DNA of 27,308 nt from JACTUA01 sp964551875. Lineage in GTDB: Archaea; Halobacteriota; Methanomicrobia; Methanomicrobiales; JACTUA01. The stretch covers positions 1-27,308 of the forward strand of contig CAZKEV010000028.1 of NCBI GenBank assembly GCA_964551875.1, in the 5' to 3' direction. A program made the translations under genes and the position numbers. Each line of letters opens with the position of its first letter. Position 1 is the first letter of the stretch. Below are positions 14,909-23,596 of the stretch, one piece after another. The notes beneath the pieces are model-generated. The model saw only the letters and a program-made list of their open reading frames with translations, did not search any database and was not told the origin of the DNA.

Positions 14909-16774
14909 ATGAGTACCCTGACCGTCTCCCTGACCCTCCCCTTCAAGCCGGCGAAGGCCGACGAAGGGAACGACTGCGCCAACAATATCGAGGGGTGCTC
15001 GATCTACCGGATGCTTCCGGCTCACGCGAAGGAGTACATGCAGAAGAGCCCCCACCTTCTCGAGTATCTCCACACCTACCCGGTGAACACCTTCGGTGTC
15101 CCCCTCTTCTTCTCGGAGCTGAAGCGAGATCTCAAGAGTATGAAGGACCCGAACCTCATCTATCCGGCCGGCGATAATACTTTCATCCACATCTTTCCGG
15201 ACCCGATCGATGCCCGCAACTACTACATCCCGATTGAACCCTCCTTCCTCCACTCGGTGAACGACTTCATTCCTGCGGTGGAGCTGAAGCTCGTGAACCT
15301 CCTGGACGCCCTTGACAGGGATCCCATCAACGATGCCGAACGGGTCACGGTCCTGAAGGAGCTCATCTCGCGGGTGGTCTACGTGACGCAGCCCGGAGAG
15401 ACGGTGGAGGGTCTCATGGCCCTTGTGGCGTCCCAGCACGGGATGAAGGGGAAGATCATGGCCTTCCTCAACAAGGACCTGACCGCAGGACCAACCGACG
15501 GGGAGCAGGAGATGGCCCTCTCCAAGGTCCCGAAGCTCCCTGACGGGCGCATCGTCATGACCCCCCAGACGTACAAGGCGGTCGAGTACCTGATGGTCAG
15601 GGACAAGATCGATCTGGGGGTCCTCAAACCCTACATCAGCGACCGGTACATCGAGGATATCACCTGCGACGGCCTGGGCCCGATCTTCATCGAGCACAAG
15701 ATCTTCAAGGGCCTCAAGTCGATCATCGAGTTCAAGAAGTCGGACGAGCTCGACCAGTTCGTGGTGAAACTCGGGGAGCGGCTGAAGAAACCCCTGACCT
15801 ACCGCACGCCGATCGTCGATGCGACCCTCCCCGATGGGTCCCGTATCAACATCGTGTACGGGACCGAGATCAGCCGGCGGGGAAGCAACTTCACCATCCG
15901 TAAGGCCATGGATGACATCATCAGCATCCTCAGGCTCGTGGAGTTCGGCACCTGCAACTACCTGATGGCGGGCTACTTCTGGATCTGCATCGAGCACGGG
16001 ATGTCCCTCTTCATGAGCGGTGAGACAGCGAGCGGGAAGACCACGAGCCTGAATGCTGTGACCGCCTTTATCCCGCCCGAGGCAAAGATCGTGAGCATCG
16101 AGGACACCCCTGAGCTCCAGGTCCCCCACAAGAACTGGACACGGGAGGTCTCCAAGGCCAAGGGCAAGGGCGAGGGGGAGGGGGCAGACGTGACCATGTT
16201 CGACCTCCTCAAGTCAGCGCTGCGTCAGCGCCCGACCATGATCGTGGTGGGCGAGATCAGGGGGGTGGAAGGAGCGGTCGCCTTCGGTGCGATGCAGACC
16301 GGGCACCCGGTCCTCTCCACCTTCCACGCGGCCTCGGTCGAGAAGCTCATCCAGCGCCTCTGCGGGGACCCCATCTGCATCCCCAAGACCTACCTCGATA
16401 ACTTAAACATCGTGGTCATCCAGAGCGCTGTCAAGCGCCCGTCGGGGGAGACCGTCAGGCGGATGCTCTCCGTGAACGAACTCGTGGGCTACAATGCCGA
16501 TACCGGGGGGATCTCCTTCGTCGAGATGTTCAAGTGGAACCCGGTCAACGACACCTTTGACTTCAGCGGGAAGGGGGCGAGCTACCTCCTGGAGAACAAG
16601 ATCGCCACCCTCCTCGGCTTCCCTGACCACAAGAAGGCAGAGATCTACGAGGAGGTGGACAAGCGGGCCCGGATCCTCGAGCGCCTCCACAAGGCGGGCT
16701 ACGACGATTTCCACGATCTCTTCCAGATGATCACGAAGGTCAAGAAGGAAGGGCTCATCAAGATAGGGGAGTGA
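14909..16774 (+). CDS. arlI: Archaellum motor ATPase ArlI
   Basis: ArlI is the type II/IV secretion superfamily hexameric ATPase that powers both assembly and rotation of the archaellum. At 621 residues it is of normal length. The N-terminal part contains a cysteine pair in the string CANNIEGC. The catalytic part shows YISDRYIEDITCDG, DGSRINI, the Walker A GETASGKT (371-378), the Asp box IVSIEDTPELQVPH, Walker B MIVVGEIRG (444-452) and the His box TGHPVLSTFHAAS. ATG 14909 lies 4 bp after arlH; arlJ follows after 1 bp. All catalytic elements seem intact. Confidence 0.97.
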   Translation: MSTLTVSLTLPFKPAKADEGNDCANNIEGCSIYRMLPAHAKEYMQKSPHLLEYLHTYPVNTFGVPLFFSELKRDLKSMKDPNLIYPAGDNTFIHIFPDPIDARNYYIPIEPSFLHSVNDFIPAVELKLVNLLDALDRDPINDAERVTVLKELISRVVYVTQPGETVEGLMALVASQHGMKGKIMAFLNKDLTAGPTDGEQEMALSKVPKLPDGRIVMTPQTYKAVEYLMVRDKIDLGVLKPYISDRYIEDITCDGLGPIFIEHKIFKGLKSIIEFKKSDELDQFVVKLGERLKKPLTYRTPIVDATLPDGSRINIVYGTEISRRGSNFTIRKAMDDIISILRLVEFGTCNYLMAGYFWICIEHGMSLFMSGETASGKTTSLNAVTAFIPPEAKIVSIEDTPELQVPHKNWTREVSKAKGKGEGEGADVTMFDLLKSALRQRPTMIVVGEIRGVEGAVAFGAMQTGHPVLSTFHAASVEKLIQRLCGDPICIPKTYLDNLNIVVIQSAVKRPSGETVRRMLSVNELVGYNADTGGISFVEMFKWNPVNDTFDFSGKGASYLLENKIATLLGFPDHKKAEIYEEVDKRARILERLHKAGYDDFHDLFQMITKVKKEGLIKIGE

Positions 16775-16775
16775 C

Positions 16776-18377
16776 ATGTCCGGTCTCTTCGGCGGGTTCT
16801 CCGAGATGCTCAGGGCGAAGGGAGAGGGGAAACACCCCTTCGGGGACCAGCTGAAGCGGATCGGGGGGTTCATCGAGCGCATGGACGAGGAGAAGAGGAT
16901 CCCCGCGGACCTCCTCTTCATGGCCACCTACATGGCATCCATCACCACCGCCGGTGTCTCGCGCCCTGATATCTTCACCTACACGGGGAAGAGGTACGAG
17001 TACGTGCCAACCAAGTATATCGCAAAGGTTGATTACTTCGTCAAGCGCTGGAACTACAGCTACTCTGAAGCCCTGAAGATTGTTGCCAAGAATATCAGGA
17101 ATGAGATGCTCCAATCGGTTTTCAACCGGTACGCGAACTCCATTGAATCCGGGGTTCCTGACGAGGAATTCCTCGAACGTGAGCTCGCCACCATCCGGAG
17201 TGTGTACAGGAACACCGTGGAACAGGGGATCGAGATGGTCAAGAAGTGGGGCGATGCCTACGTTGCCATGCTCTTCTCGGGGGTCCTCGTCGCCCTCATC
17301 ATCATGCTCTCGGTCGCCATCTTTGCCCCTGGAGGGATCGATGCGACCCTCAACCTCTCATACTTCGTCATTATCATCATCTCTGTCTTTGGCATCGTCA
17401 CCATGTTCCGTGCGGTGCCCGAAGACCGAAGGACCCATGGGCTCAAGGACCGCTGCTCGCGGGAACAGTCCACCATCCGCCGCCTGGAACGCCCCCTCCT
17501 CCTTGTTACCGGAGCCGGCTGTATTATGCTCTGGATCCTCGGGCAGAGTGCAGGGTTCATCTACCTCCTTGCAGGGATCCTGCTCGCCCCCCTCGGCATC
17601 ATCGGCTTTATCGATGACAGCCATATCATCGGGCGCGATACCGACTTCCCCACCTTCATCCGGACCCTTGGCTCGGTGATGGGGGGGAAGGGGATTCCCA
17701 TGGTCCAGGGGTTCCTGGAGGTCGACCGCGCCTCCCTCCCCAAGATCCGGGACCTCGTGGACTCCATCTACTCCAAGCTGAACCTCGGCCTTGACGAGAA
17801 CCAGAGCTGGAACCGGTTCATCGGGGAGTCCGGAAGCAACAACATCTATAAGTACACGAACATCTTCCGTGACTCTGTCACCCTCGGAGGGTCCCCGGAC
17901 AAGGTCGGCCAAATCGTCGGGACATCCTGCCTCGAGCAGGTGCTCCTCCGGGATAAGCGCCACATGGTCTCCATGGGCTTCGTCTCCCTCCTCATCCCCA
18001 TGCACGCAGCCATGGTCGGTATCCTCCTCTTCCTCTTCCAGATCATGGTCAACATATCAACAGCCATCGAGACCATGATGAGCGGCCTCGGGGAGTCCCA
18101 GGCAGCCATCTCTGGCAGCAGTTCATCCCTGCCCGCAGGGCTGAACGTGGCCTTCCTCATGCACTTCCCGGTTGACAAGATGACCGCCTATGTCATGATC
18201 ATCATCCTCCTCATCACCATCTCCAACATCATCGCAGGTCGAATCGTATACGGTGGTGACCGGTATATCTTCTACCTCTTTGCCACCGTCTTATTCAGCA
18301 TAAGCGGAGCGCTCGCCCTCGCTGCGCCCATCATCGTCGGTATCTTCTTCAGTATACCCACCTTCCCAGGAGTGTAG
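16776..18377 (+). CDS. arlJ: Archaellum membrane platform protein ArlJ
   Basis: ArlJ is the polytopic membrane platform (TadC/PilC-like, type II secretion F domain) on which the archaellin filament is built and through which ArlI acts. The 533-residue protein has the usual two cytoplasmic helical domains between membrane segments. Hydrophobic helices are visible at about 165-185, 190-207, 240-275, 405-425, 470-490 and 500-528. Basic cytoplasmic loops such as RAVPEDRRTHGLKDR face the ATPase. GGGGAG just upstream overlaps the end of arlI and sets the start. It is normally the last gene of an arl operon, but here two further genes follow without a gap. Confidence 0.96.
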   Translation: MSGLFGGFSEMLRAKGEGKHPFGDQLKRIGGFIERMDEEKRIPADLLFMATYMASITTAGVSRPDIFTYTGKRYEYVPTKYIAKVDYFVKRWNYSYSEALKIVAKNIRNEMLQSVFNRYANSIESGVPDEEFLERELATIRSVYRNTVEQGIEMVKKWGDAYVAMLFSGVLVALIIMLSVAIFAPGGIDATLNLSYFVIIIISVFGIVTMFRAVPEDRRTHGLKDRCSREQSTIRRLERPLLLVTGAGCIMLWILGQSAGFIYLLAGILLAPLGIIGFIDDSHIIGRDTDFPTFIRTLGSVMGGKGIPMVQGFLEVDRASLPKIRDLVDSIYSKLNLGLDENQSWNRFIGESGSNNIYKYTNIFRDSVTLGGSPDKVGQIVGTSCLEQVLLRDKRHMVSMGFVSLLIPMHAAMVGILLFLFQIMVNISTAIETMMSGLGESQAAISGSSSSLPAGLNVAFLMHFPVDKMTAYVMIIILLITISNIIAGRIVYGGDRYIFYLFATVLFSISGALALAAPIIVGIFFSIPTFPGV

Positions 18378-18378
18378 C

Positions 18379-19215
18379 ATGCACAAGATAATTCGTCAGA
18401 TGATCCTTGGCTTTGGAACGTTCGGAACAGGGACAGCCCTCCTCTTCCTTGATGTCAATCCCTACCTCCTCGTCCTCACGGACACCGTGGTAGGGGTAGG
18501 GATGCTCTTTGCAGCGGGCTCCCTCACCGTGAATGACCTCCACTTCAAACGGAAAGGGGTGCCGGGAGAAGGCCCTTTCACCGGGGCAGGAAGTTTACCC
18601 GCCGATGGAAAGGAGAGACCCCATGGAATCCGTGCTTCCTTCGGGAAGGTCGGGGGATCCCTCAAGCCTGCTATCGGACGGCTCGGCAGGAGGAAGGAAG
18701 AGAAAGAAGCCATTGCAAAAGAGATCGACCAGGTCCTGGATACGGCCCTCGTCAGGCAGTCGAAACGTCTCATCTCCATCGCCGAAGGTCAGGGAGCCGC
18801 TCCCGGGCCCGCTGCAACGGCCGTCGAGGCCCTGCAGCAGGAAGAGGACCCCCTCCAGGAGTTCTCGGAAGCCGGGATCCCGACGCCATTCCTCGATGAT
18901 GAAGGGACGGAGGAGGAGGTAAACACCCCGCAGCAGGGGGCCCCGGGAGCAGAGGGGCCCATCAGGAAGGAAGTCCGCCCTGCCCCCCTGCTCGAGCCTG
19001 AAGAGGCAAGGGAAGAGGCGCAGGTGGATGTGCTCTCCCTTGCCGATGGAGGGCTTGGAGCAGATGACCTTCTCTCGGCCCTCAGGTTCGAGGCGATGAA
19101 GGAGAAGAAGAAGGATGATACAAGCCTTCTCCGGGACCTGAAAGGGGTGAAGGTGACCGGGAAACAGCTCCTTGAGGAACTCGATTCACTGGTCAAGGAG
19201 ATACGAGGCAGGTAG
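18379..19215 (+). CDS. Unknown membrane-anchored protein of the archaellum operon
   Basis: This 278-residue protein is not recognised. Two hydrophobic segments near the N-terminus (about 6-24 and 29-48; GFGTFGTGTALLFLDV and LLVLTDTVVGVGMLFAAG) form a hairpin in the membrane. The remaining 230 residues are hydrophilic. A basic stretch with GRLGRRKEEKEAIAKEIDQ comes first, then a disordered Ala/Glu/Pro-rich region at about 130-215. A short helical C-terminus at about 225-278 contains LLSALRFEAMKEKKKDDTSL and TGKQLLEELDSLVKEI. Its ATG is 1 bp after the arlJ stop and AGGAG overlaps the end of arlJ, so it is translated with the motor genes. I infer a cytoplasmic tail that docks to motor or signalling proteins. 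Confidence 0.8.
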   Translation: MHKIIRQMILGFGTFGTGTALLFLDVNPYLLVLTDTVVGVGMLFAAGSLTVNDLHFKRKGVPGEGPFTGAGSLPADGKERPHGIRASFGKVGGSLKPAIGRLGRRKEEKEAIAKEIDQVLDTALVRQSKRLISIAEGQGAAPGPAATAVEALQQEEDPLQEFSEAGIPTPFLDDEGTEEEVNTPQQGAPGAEGPIRKEVRPAPLLEPEEAREEAQVDVLSLADGGLGADDLLSALRFEAMKEKKKDDTSLLRDLKGVKVTGKQLLEELDSLVKEIRGR

Positions 19216-19250
19216 GATTGGGGGATCTTACGGGGACTCCGGTGTTTACG

Positions 19251-20441
19251 ATGGGGCAGCGGAACGTTGAAAGAACCCTCTGTATCATCCTCTGCGGGAT
19301 CCTCGCTGTCTCCGCTCCGGCAATGGCTGAGACCGTAACTTTTGCCGCCGGATCAGACCAGATATCATCGGTGGGGGTTCTCGATATTGCCCAGAACCTC
19401 CATGGCGATCTTTACTTCGGGACTGATAACGGCCTCTCCTTCTACGATGGTGCATGGCACATCAGCCACAGGACCTACGGAGATACGAGCAAGGGGCTTC
19501 TCTCCGATCATGTTCTGGCTCTCGAATTCGACCACGAGGGGAACCTCTGGATCGGGTATCCGAACGGGCTCCAGCGGCTGGAAGGGGATTCCTTTGTCAC
19601 CATAAGGGACCAGCAGATGCTGAAATCCCTCGACATCCATGCCCTTTTGAGGCGGGACAGGGAGATGTGGGTTGCAGCAGGAAATGCAGGAATCCACCGG
19701 TATCTCGATGGGGCCTGGAGATGGTTCCAGACCGGCGGCCACGAGGGGCTTGGTTGTAACTACGTGACCACCATGGCAACAGATCCGGCCAGAGATACCC
19801 TCTATGTTGCCTGCAAGGAGGGGATCTGGTTCACGGACGGAACCGGGGATTCCGTGGCCTTCTCCCCACTCGTGAAGCCGGGGCTCATCCCGGAACCCGT
19901 GCGGGGGATCCATGGCGATCCCTTCGGTGGCATCTATATCTATAATGCGTCAGCCATTCTCCACTTCACCCCGACTGACCAGTGGGGGATACCCGTTACC
20001 TCTCAAGACCTCCTCCCCGGTATTGAGATCAACGACCTCGGTGTGGGCTCAGACAGGACCCTGTGGATCGCTACCAATAATGGCATCTATGCATGGAAGG
20101 ACGGGCAGGTGAGAGGACACCTCGATACCACCACCGGCATCCGGAATAATGCGGTGAAAAAGATCTATATCGATAGTTCTCAGCGTCTCTGGTTCGTCAC
20201 CCCTGAGAACATTGGTTTCTCGAGGATCAAAGAGAACCCGGAAGTGAACGGCCCCGTCATTCCCATCACCACCTTTGAGCTCCCGACGACGACCCCTGCA
20301 CCCATCTTCACGCCCGAGCCACGGATCACCCCCGGCATCTCCATCCAGGGCTATCCTGAGAAGCCTGCCAGCACTCCCGATCCCCTGACAGGGTTCCTTG
20401 AGGCTCTCGGGAGCTTCTTCAAGAGGTTCTTCCCCGTCTGA
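19251..20441 (+). CDS. Secreted Reg_prop-type beta-propeller protein
   Basis: This protein of 396 residues has a Sec signal peptide ending APAMA (cut after about residue 26). It then has about six two-component-regulator-propeller repeats. Each repeat carries a W/Y-x-[AG]-T/x-x-x-G-[IL] core: LYFGTDNGLSFYDG, LWIGYPNGLQRLEG, MWVAAGNAGIHRYLDG, LYVACKEGIWFTDG, LWIATNNGIYAWKDG and LWFVTPENIGFSRI. Unlike the sensor kinases that share these repeats, it has no kinase or other output domain. A Pro/Thr-rich linker leads to a C-terminal amphipathic end, LTGFLEALGSFFKRFFPV, that may touch the membrane. ATG 19251 is preferred over TTG 19218 because the signal peptide begins there. It follows the previous gene by 35 bp and probably belongs to the arl transcript. 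Confidence 0.8.
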   Translation: MGQRNVERTLCIILCGILAVSAPAMAETVTFAAGSDQISSVGVLDIAQNLHGDLYFGTDNGLSFYDGAWHISHRTYGDTSKGLLSDHVLALEFDHEGNLWIGYPNGLQRLEGDSFVTIRDQQMLKSLDIHALLRRDREMWVAAGNAGIHRYLDGAWRWFQTGGHEGLGCNYVTTMATDPARDTLYVACKEGIWFTDGTGDSVAFSPLVKPGLIPEPVRGIHGDPFGGIYIYNASAILHFTPTDQWGIPVTSQDLLPGIEINDLGVGSDRTLWIATNNGIYAWKDGQVRGHLDTTTGIRNNAVKKIYIDSSQRLWFVTPENIGFSRIKENPEVNGPVIPITTFELPTTTPAPIFTPEPRITPGISIQGYPEKPASTPDPLTGFLEALGSFFKRFFPV

Positions 20442-20461
20442 ACCCATTCCGAACAGGCCCG

Positions 20462-21676
20462 TCACCGCTCGATGCCCAGCTCCCTCATGCAGAAACGGTC
20501 TATGGAGTCGATGAGAACCTTCTTTGCCCGCCTGTTCCTTTTCTGGTCCTCGGCAGCGGTATCAGGCAGGAGGTACTCGAGGGAGACAAAGTAATAGTCG
20601 AACTGTGAGAACTTCCCTTTCAGCTCCCGGAGGATTGCGAGTGCCTGGCGGGGATCGTTGTTCATGACCTGGTAGGCGACGTCCATGATGCCCGGGATAT
20701 GCTCGGGGACTTCCCTCATGAGGAGGAGTTTCCGGAAGTCGTCATACCTGCTCTTCTTCGGCGAGAGGAGGGAGATCATGAGGCCGAAGTAGAGGGGCTC
20801 CACTCCGTCGGGGAACTGCTGGATCATCTGCATCACGACCGCCTTTGCCCCATCGCCGTCCCGGGTCTCGAGCTTGAAACGGTACATCTCCTTGAGGAAG
20901 AATATATCGTCGAAGAACCGCTCGGTGGCGATCTTCAGGATCTCGTTCTTCATCTCCGGGTTCTTGTCCCTCTTTGCCTTCTCCAGGCCGACGAAGAGGA
21001 AGCCCTTCTCGTTGGGGAACCACTCGAGAGCGCAGGAGATCATGAGCCAGAACGCCCTCCTGATGAGGGGCTCCTCCTCCTCCCGGATCCTGAGCTCCCT
21101 GACGGCGTTGATGGGAGGCCTCGAGTTGGCAAGGCGCAGCATCTCTTCCCGGGCCAGGAGCTCGTACTCGTTCGGCCGCCGCTCCTTGTCGTCGGTCCGG
21201 CTCGCCTTCTCGCGAAGGGATGCCACCTCCTTCATCGAGAGCATGTAGTAGCAGTAGGCCACGGCCGCGCCGATGGTGGCATCCAGGTGGCTGTAGTCCT
21301 TGAGGATCTTGGCTGCATGGGCATAGTCCTCGCTCTTGAGGAGCTCCATCCCTGCGATGATATCGGTCCCCTGCTTCGCCCTCTGGCCCTTCTTCGCCCT
21401 CAGGGCGTTTGCGCAGACCTTTTCGACAAACTGGATGTTCTTCCCCTGGTGGGATGCAGAGAGGATCCTGTAGGTGATGGAGTCGATGAACTCGTCGTGG
21501 GCCTCGTCCTTGAGGCCGGGGAAGGAGTCGTTTAACATGGTGATGATATGGGCGAAGAAGACAGGGAGCGTTGCGGAGATCTCGTTTATGTTCTTATCGA
21601 TATAGGCATGGAACTCATTCCTGACCTTCTTCAGTTTTTCATCGGGGGTGAGGCCAGTGAGCTTCTCTTCCGGCAT
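20462..21676 (-). CDS. Unknown helical, possibly TPR-like, cytoplasmic protein
   Basis: This 404-residue protein is not recognised. There is no signal peptide or membrane segment, and the sequence is almost wholly alpha-helical and highly charged. Spaced helix pairs such as GMELLKSEDYAHAAKILKDY, with Ala and Gly at TPR-like positions, suggest a helical repeat scaffold. Other parts include SFPGLKDEAHDEFIDSITYR, CALEWFPNEKGFLFVGLEKA and a basic C-terminus with KRNRRAKKVLIDSIDRF. ATG 21676 is chosen over 21709 because a TATA box at 21701-21707 places the start of transcription at about 21678, giving a leaderless message. It converges on the archaellum operon with 20 bp between stops and follows the hairpin array after ABCE1. 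Confidence 0.8.
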   Translation of the reverse strand: MPEEKLTGLTPDEKLKKVRNEFHAYIDKNINEISATLPVFFAHIITMLNDSFPGLKDEAHDEFIDSITYRILSASHQGKNIQFVEKVCANALRAKKGQRAKQGTDIIAGMELLKSEDYAHAAKILKDYSHLDATIGAAVAYCYYMLSMKEVASLREKASRTDDKERRPNEYELLAREEMLRLANSRPPINAVRELRIREEEEPLIRRAFWLMISCALEWFPNEKGFLFVGLEKAKRDKNPEMKNEILKIATERFFDDIFFLKEMYRFKLETRDGDGAKAVVMQMIQQFPDGVEPLYFGLMISLLSPKKSRYDDFRKLLLMREVPEHIPGIMDVAYQVMNNDPRQALAILRELKGKFSQFDYYFVSLEYLLPDTAAEDQKRNRRAKKVLIDSIDRFCMRELGIER

Positions 21677-21700
21677 CTTACTAGTATTATTCGGGGGAAG

Positions 21701-21707
21701 ATATATC
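21701..21707 (-). promoter_or_regulatory. TATA box of the helical protein gene (leaderless transcript)
   Basis: Read on the minus strand the segment is GATATAT within TTGATATATC. Its centre is about 28 bp from the A of the ATG at 21676, the spacing expected when transcription starts at or next to the start codon. No ribosome-binding site is seen, which agrees with leaderless translation. Confidence 0.55.
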
Positions 21708-21832
21708 AACCTTTAGTGATGCCCGCCCCCGAAGGGGGGCGGGTAGCGGAGAAAGGTTCTATTAACCTTTCGTGATTTAGCCCGCCCCGAGAGGGGGGTT
21801 AAAGGAGAAAGGTTCTCTTAACCTTTCTTGAT
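21708..21832. repeat. 56-bp tandem hairpin repeat, two copies plus a partial third
   Basis: Units begin with AACCTTT at 21708, 21764 and 21820, an exact 56-bp period. Each full unit holds a GC-rich hairpin. In unit 1 it is perfect: CCCGCCCCC (21722-21730), loop GAAG, GGGGGCGGG (21735-21743). In unit 2 it has decayed to CCCC-GAGA-GGGG (21785-21796). Each unit junction forms a second perfect hairpin with an 8-bp stem, GAAAGGTT / AACCTTTC, and a 5-base loop (21751-21771 and 21807-21827). The last junction includes the final codons and stop of ABCE1. Confidence 0.85.
21722..21827 (-). terminator. Hairpin array likely acting as ABCE1 3' end
   Basis: Four hairpins follow in series directly at the 3' end of the ABCE1 coding sequence, two AT-richer ones alternating with two GC-rich ones, before the promoter of the next gene. 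There is no long T-run, so a role in 3' end protection or processing is as likely as termination. Confidence 0.4.
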
Positions 21833-23590
21833 TTCCGAGTAGTAGTACATGCCGGTTGCCCTCTGTTCCCGGTCAAGGAAGGAGCCGGGCTTGTTGATCC
21901 TGGGCCTCCCGCTCCTGTCCCTGCGGAACGTGATGCCCAGGGTCTGGAGGAACCGGTTCATCCCCTCCCGCATCGGGAAGGGCCCTTCTGCGACCCCGTG
22001 CCTCCCCGGGTCGCCGGAGAAGACCATGAGCCCCTCGCTGATGATGTCGATCAGGTAGATATCATGGTCTATGACCAGGATGCCGGCCTCCCGCTCCTGG
22101 GCCAGGTTCCGGATGATCCTCGGGAGCTTCACCCGCTGCTCCACATCCAGGTGGGCGCTCGGTTCGTCCAGGATGTAGAGGTTTGCCTCCCGGGAGAGGC
22201 ATGCGGCGATGGCGAGGCGCTGGAGCTCACCGCCGGAGAGGGTCTTTGCGGGTGAGGCGAGGATCGTTCCGAGGGCGAGGGGCTCCAGGACTTCGTGCTG
22301 GAAGAAGGAGCTCTCGAACCGGTTCGTGCAGCCCCTGAGGATCTCTTCCACCGTCTCGTCGGAGTCGCCCTTCAGGTACTGGGGCTTGTACGAGATGGAG
22401 AGGGCGGATGCCATCTTCCCCGAGTCCGGCTTCTCCTCCCCTGCGAGGAGCCGGGCGAAGGTGGTCTTCCCGATGCCGTTCGGGCCGACAATGCCGAGGA
22501 CCTCCCCGCAGTGGATCTCCCCGCCCCGGACCTCGAGGGTGAAGTCCGGGTACACCTTCTCCATGGGCGGAATCTCGGTGAGAAGCTCGAGCTCGGGCCT
22601 CTCCCCGTGGAGCCTGCTCTCGAAGACCACCTGGTAATCGCGAAAGCGCATGTTCTCCTCGGCAAGGTACCCCTCCAGGTACTGGTTGATCCCCACCCGC
22701 ACGCCCTTCGGCTGGGTCACGATCCCGAAGACCGCCGGCTTCCCGAAGGCGATATGGACGGTATCGGCGACAAGGTCCAGGATGGCGAGGTCATGCTCGA
22801 CGATCATGATGGGGCGCACAGCGGCGAGTTCGCGGATGAGGGAGGCTGCTGCCATCCGCTGGTAGATATCCAGGAACGGGGTGATCTCGTCCAGGAAGTA
22901 GAAGCCGGCCTCCCGGGAGAGGCAGGCGCAGATGGCCACCCTCTGGAGCTCGCCCCCCGAGAGGGAATGTATGGGCCGGTCCAGGAGCGGGGTGAGGGAG
23001 AAGGCATCCACGTACCGGTCGAGCTCGCCCCGCTCGTCCGTGGTCTTCAGGAGCTGCCCGACGGTTCCCTTGAAGATCCTGGGTATGTAGTCGATGTACT
23101 GGGGCTTTGTCGCGGTCCTCACCCGGCCCTCAGAGACCATGCGGAGGTACTCGAAGAGCTCGGTCCCTGCGTAGTGGGTGAGGATCTCCTTCCAGGAGAC
23201 CTCCCGGTCGAGCTCCCCCATGTTCGGGCGGAGGCTGCCGGAGAGGATCTGGACGGAGGTGCTCTTCCCGATGCCGTTCGGGCCGAGGAGGCCGGTCACC
23301 TTTCCCGGGACCGGAATGGGCAGGCCGTAGAGGGCAAAGGCGTTCTTCCCGTAGCGGTGGGTCGGGTTGGGGAGCTCCTCGGGAAGGCTCACGATGTCGA
23401 TCGCCGAGAACGGGCACTTCTTGATGCAGATGCCGCAGCCCACGCAGAGCTCCTCGGAGACGACCGCGGTGCCGGTCTCCCCGATAACGACGGTCTCGTC
23501 ACCGGTCCTGACCCGGGGGCAGTAGATGATGCACTCGGTACCGCACTTCTTCGAGTGGCAGCGGTCCCGGTGGACAACGGCGATCCTCAT
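21818..23590 (-). CDS. abce1: Ribosome-recycling ATPase ABCE1 (Rli1)
   Basis: ABCE1 splits 70S ribosomes after termination or after Pelota-mediated rescue and also takes part in initiation. The 590-residue protein has the full family layout. Two [4Fe-4S] clusters use Cys11, 16, 20, 24 and Cys49, 52, 55, 59. NBD1 has Walker A GPNGIGKST (103-111), LSGGELQR (210-217) and Walker B FLDEITPFLD (232-241). NBD2 has GPNGIGKTT, LSGGELQR and ILDEPSAHLD, then the switch histidine in IDHDIYLID. NBD1 reads DEIT where most ABC proteins have DEP; I recall the same in other methanogens. The stop lies in the hairpin array. It is second in an operon with the EMC6-like gene, 6 bp upstream. Confidence 0.98.
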   Translation of the reverse strand: MRIAVVHRDRCHSKKCGTECIIYCPRVRTGDETVVIGETGTAVVSEELCVGCGICIKKCPFSAIDIVSLPEELPNPTHRYGKNAFALYGLPIPVPGKVTGLLGPNGIGKSTSVQILSGSLRPNMGELDREVSWKEILTHYAGTELFEYLRMVSEGRVRTATKPQYIDYIPRIFKGTVGQLLKTTDERGELDRYVDAFSLTPLLDRPIHSLSGGELQRVAICACLSREAGFYFLDEITPFLDIYQRMAAASLIRELAAVRPIMIVEHDLAILDLVADTVHIAFGKPAVFGIVTQPKGVRVGINQYLEGYLAEENMRFRDYQVVFESRLHGERPELELLTEIPPMEKVYPDFTLEVRGGEIHCGEVLGIVGPNGIGKTTFARLLAGEEKPDSGKMASALSISYKPQYLKGDSDETVEEILRGCTNRFESSFFQHEVLEPLALGTILASPAKTLSGGELQRLAIAACLSREANLYILDEPSAHLDVEQRVKLPRIIRNLAQEREAGILVIDHDIYLIDIISEGLMVFSGDPGRHGVAEGPFPMREGMNRFLQTLGITFRRDRSGRPRINKPGSFLDREQRATGMYYYSEIKKG

Positions 23591-23596
23591 GGTCCG

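Noticed and set aside
14876..16129. 417-codon minus-strand frame opposite arlI
   Set aside because: It is the antisense shadow of arlI; composition is dominated by Asp, Val, Leu, His and Gly with no motif.
21708..21832. CRISPR array
   Set aside because: The repeat units are contiguous with no unique spacers, and the hairpins occupy the whole unit. No cas gene is near.
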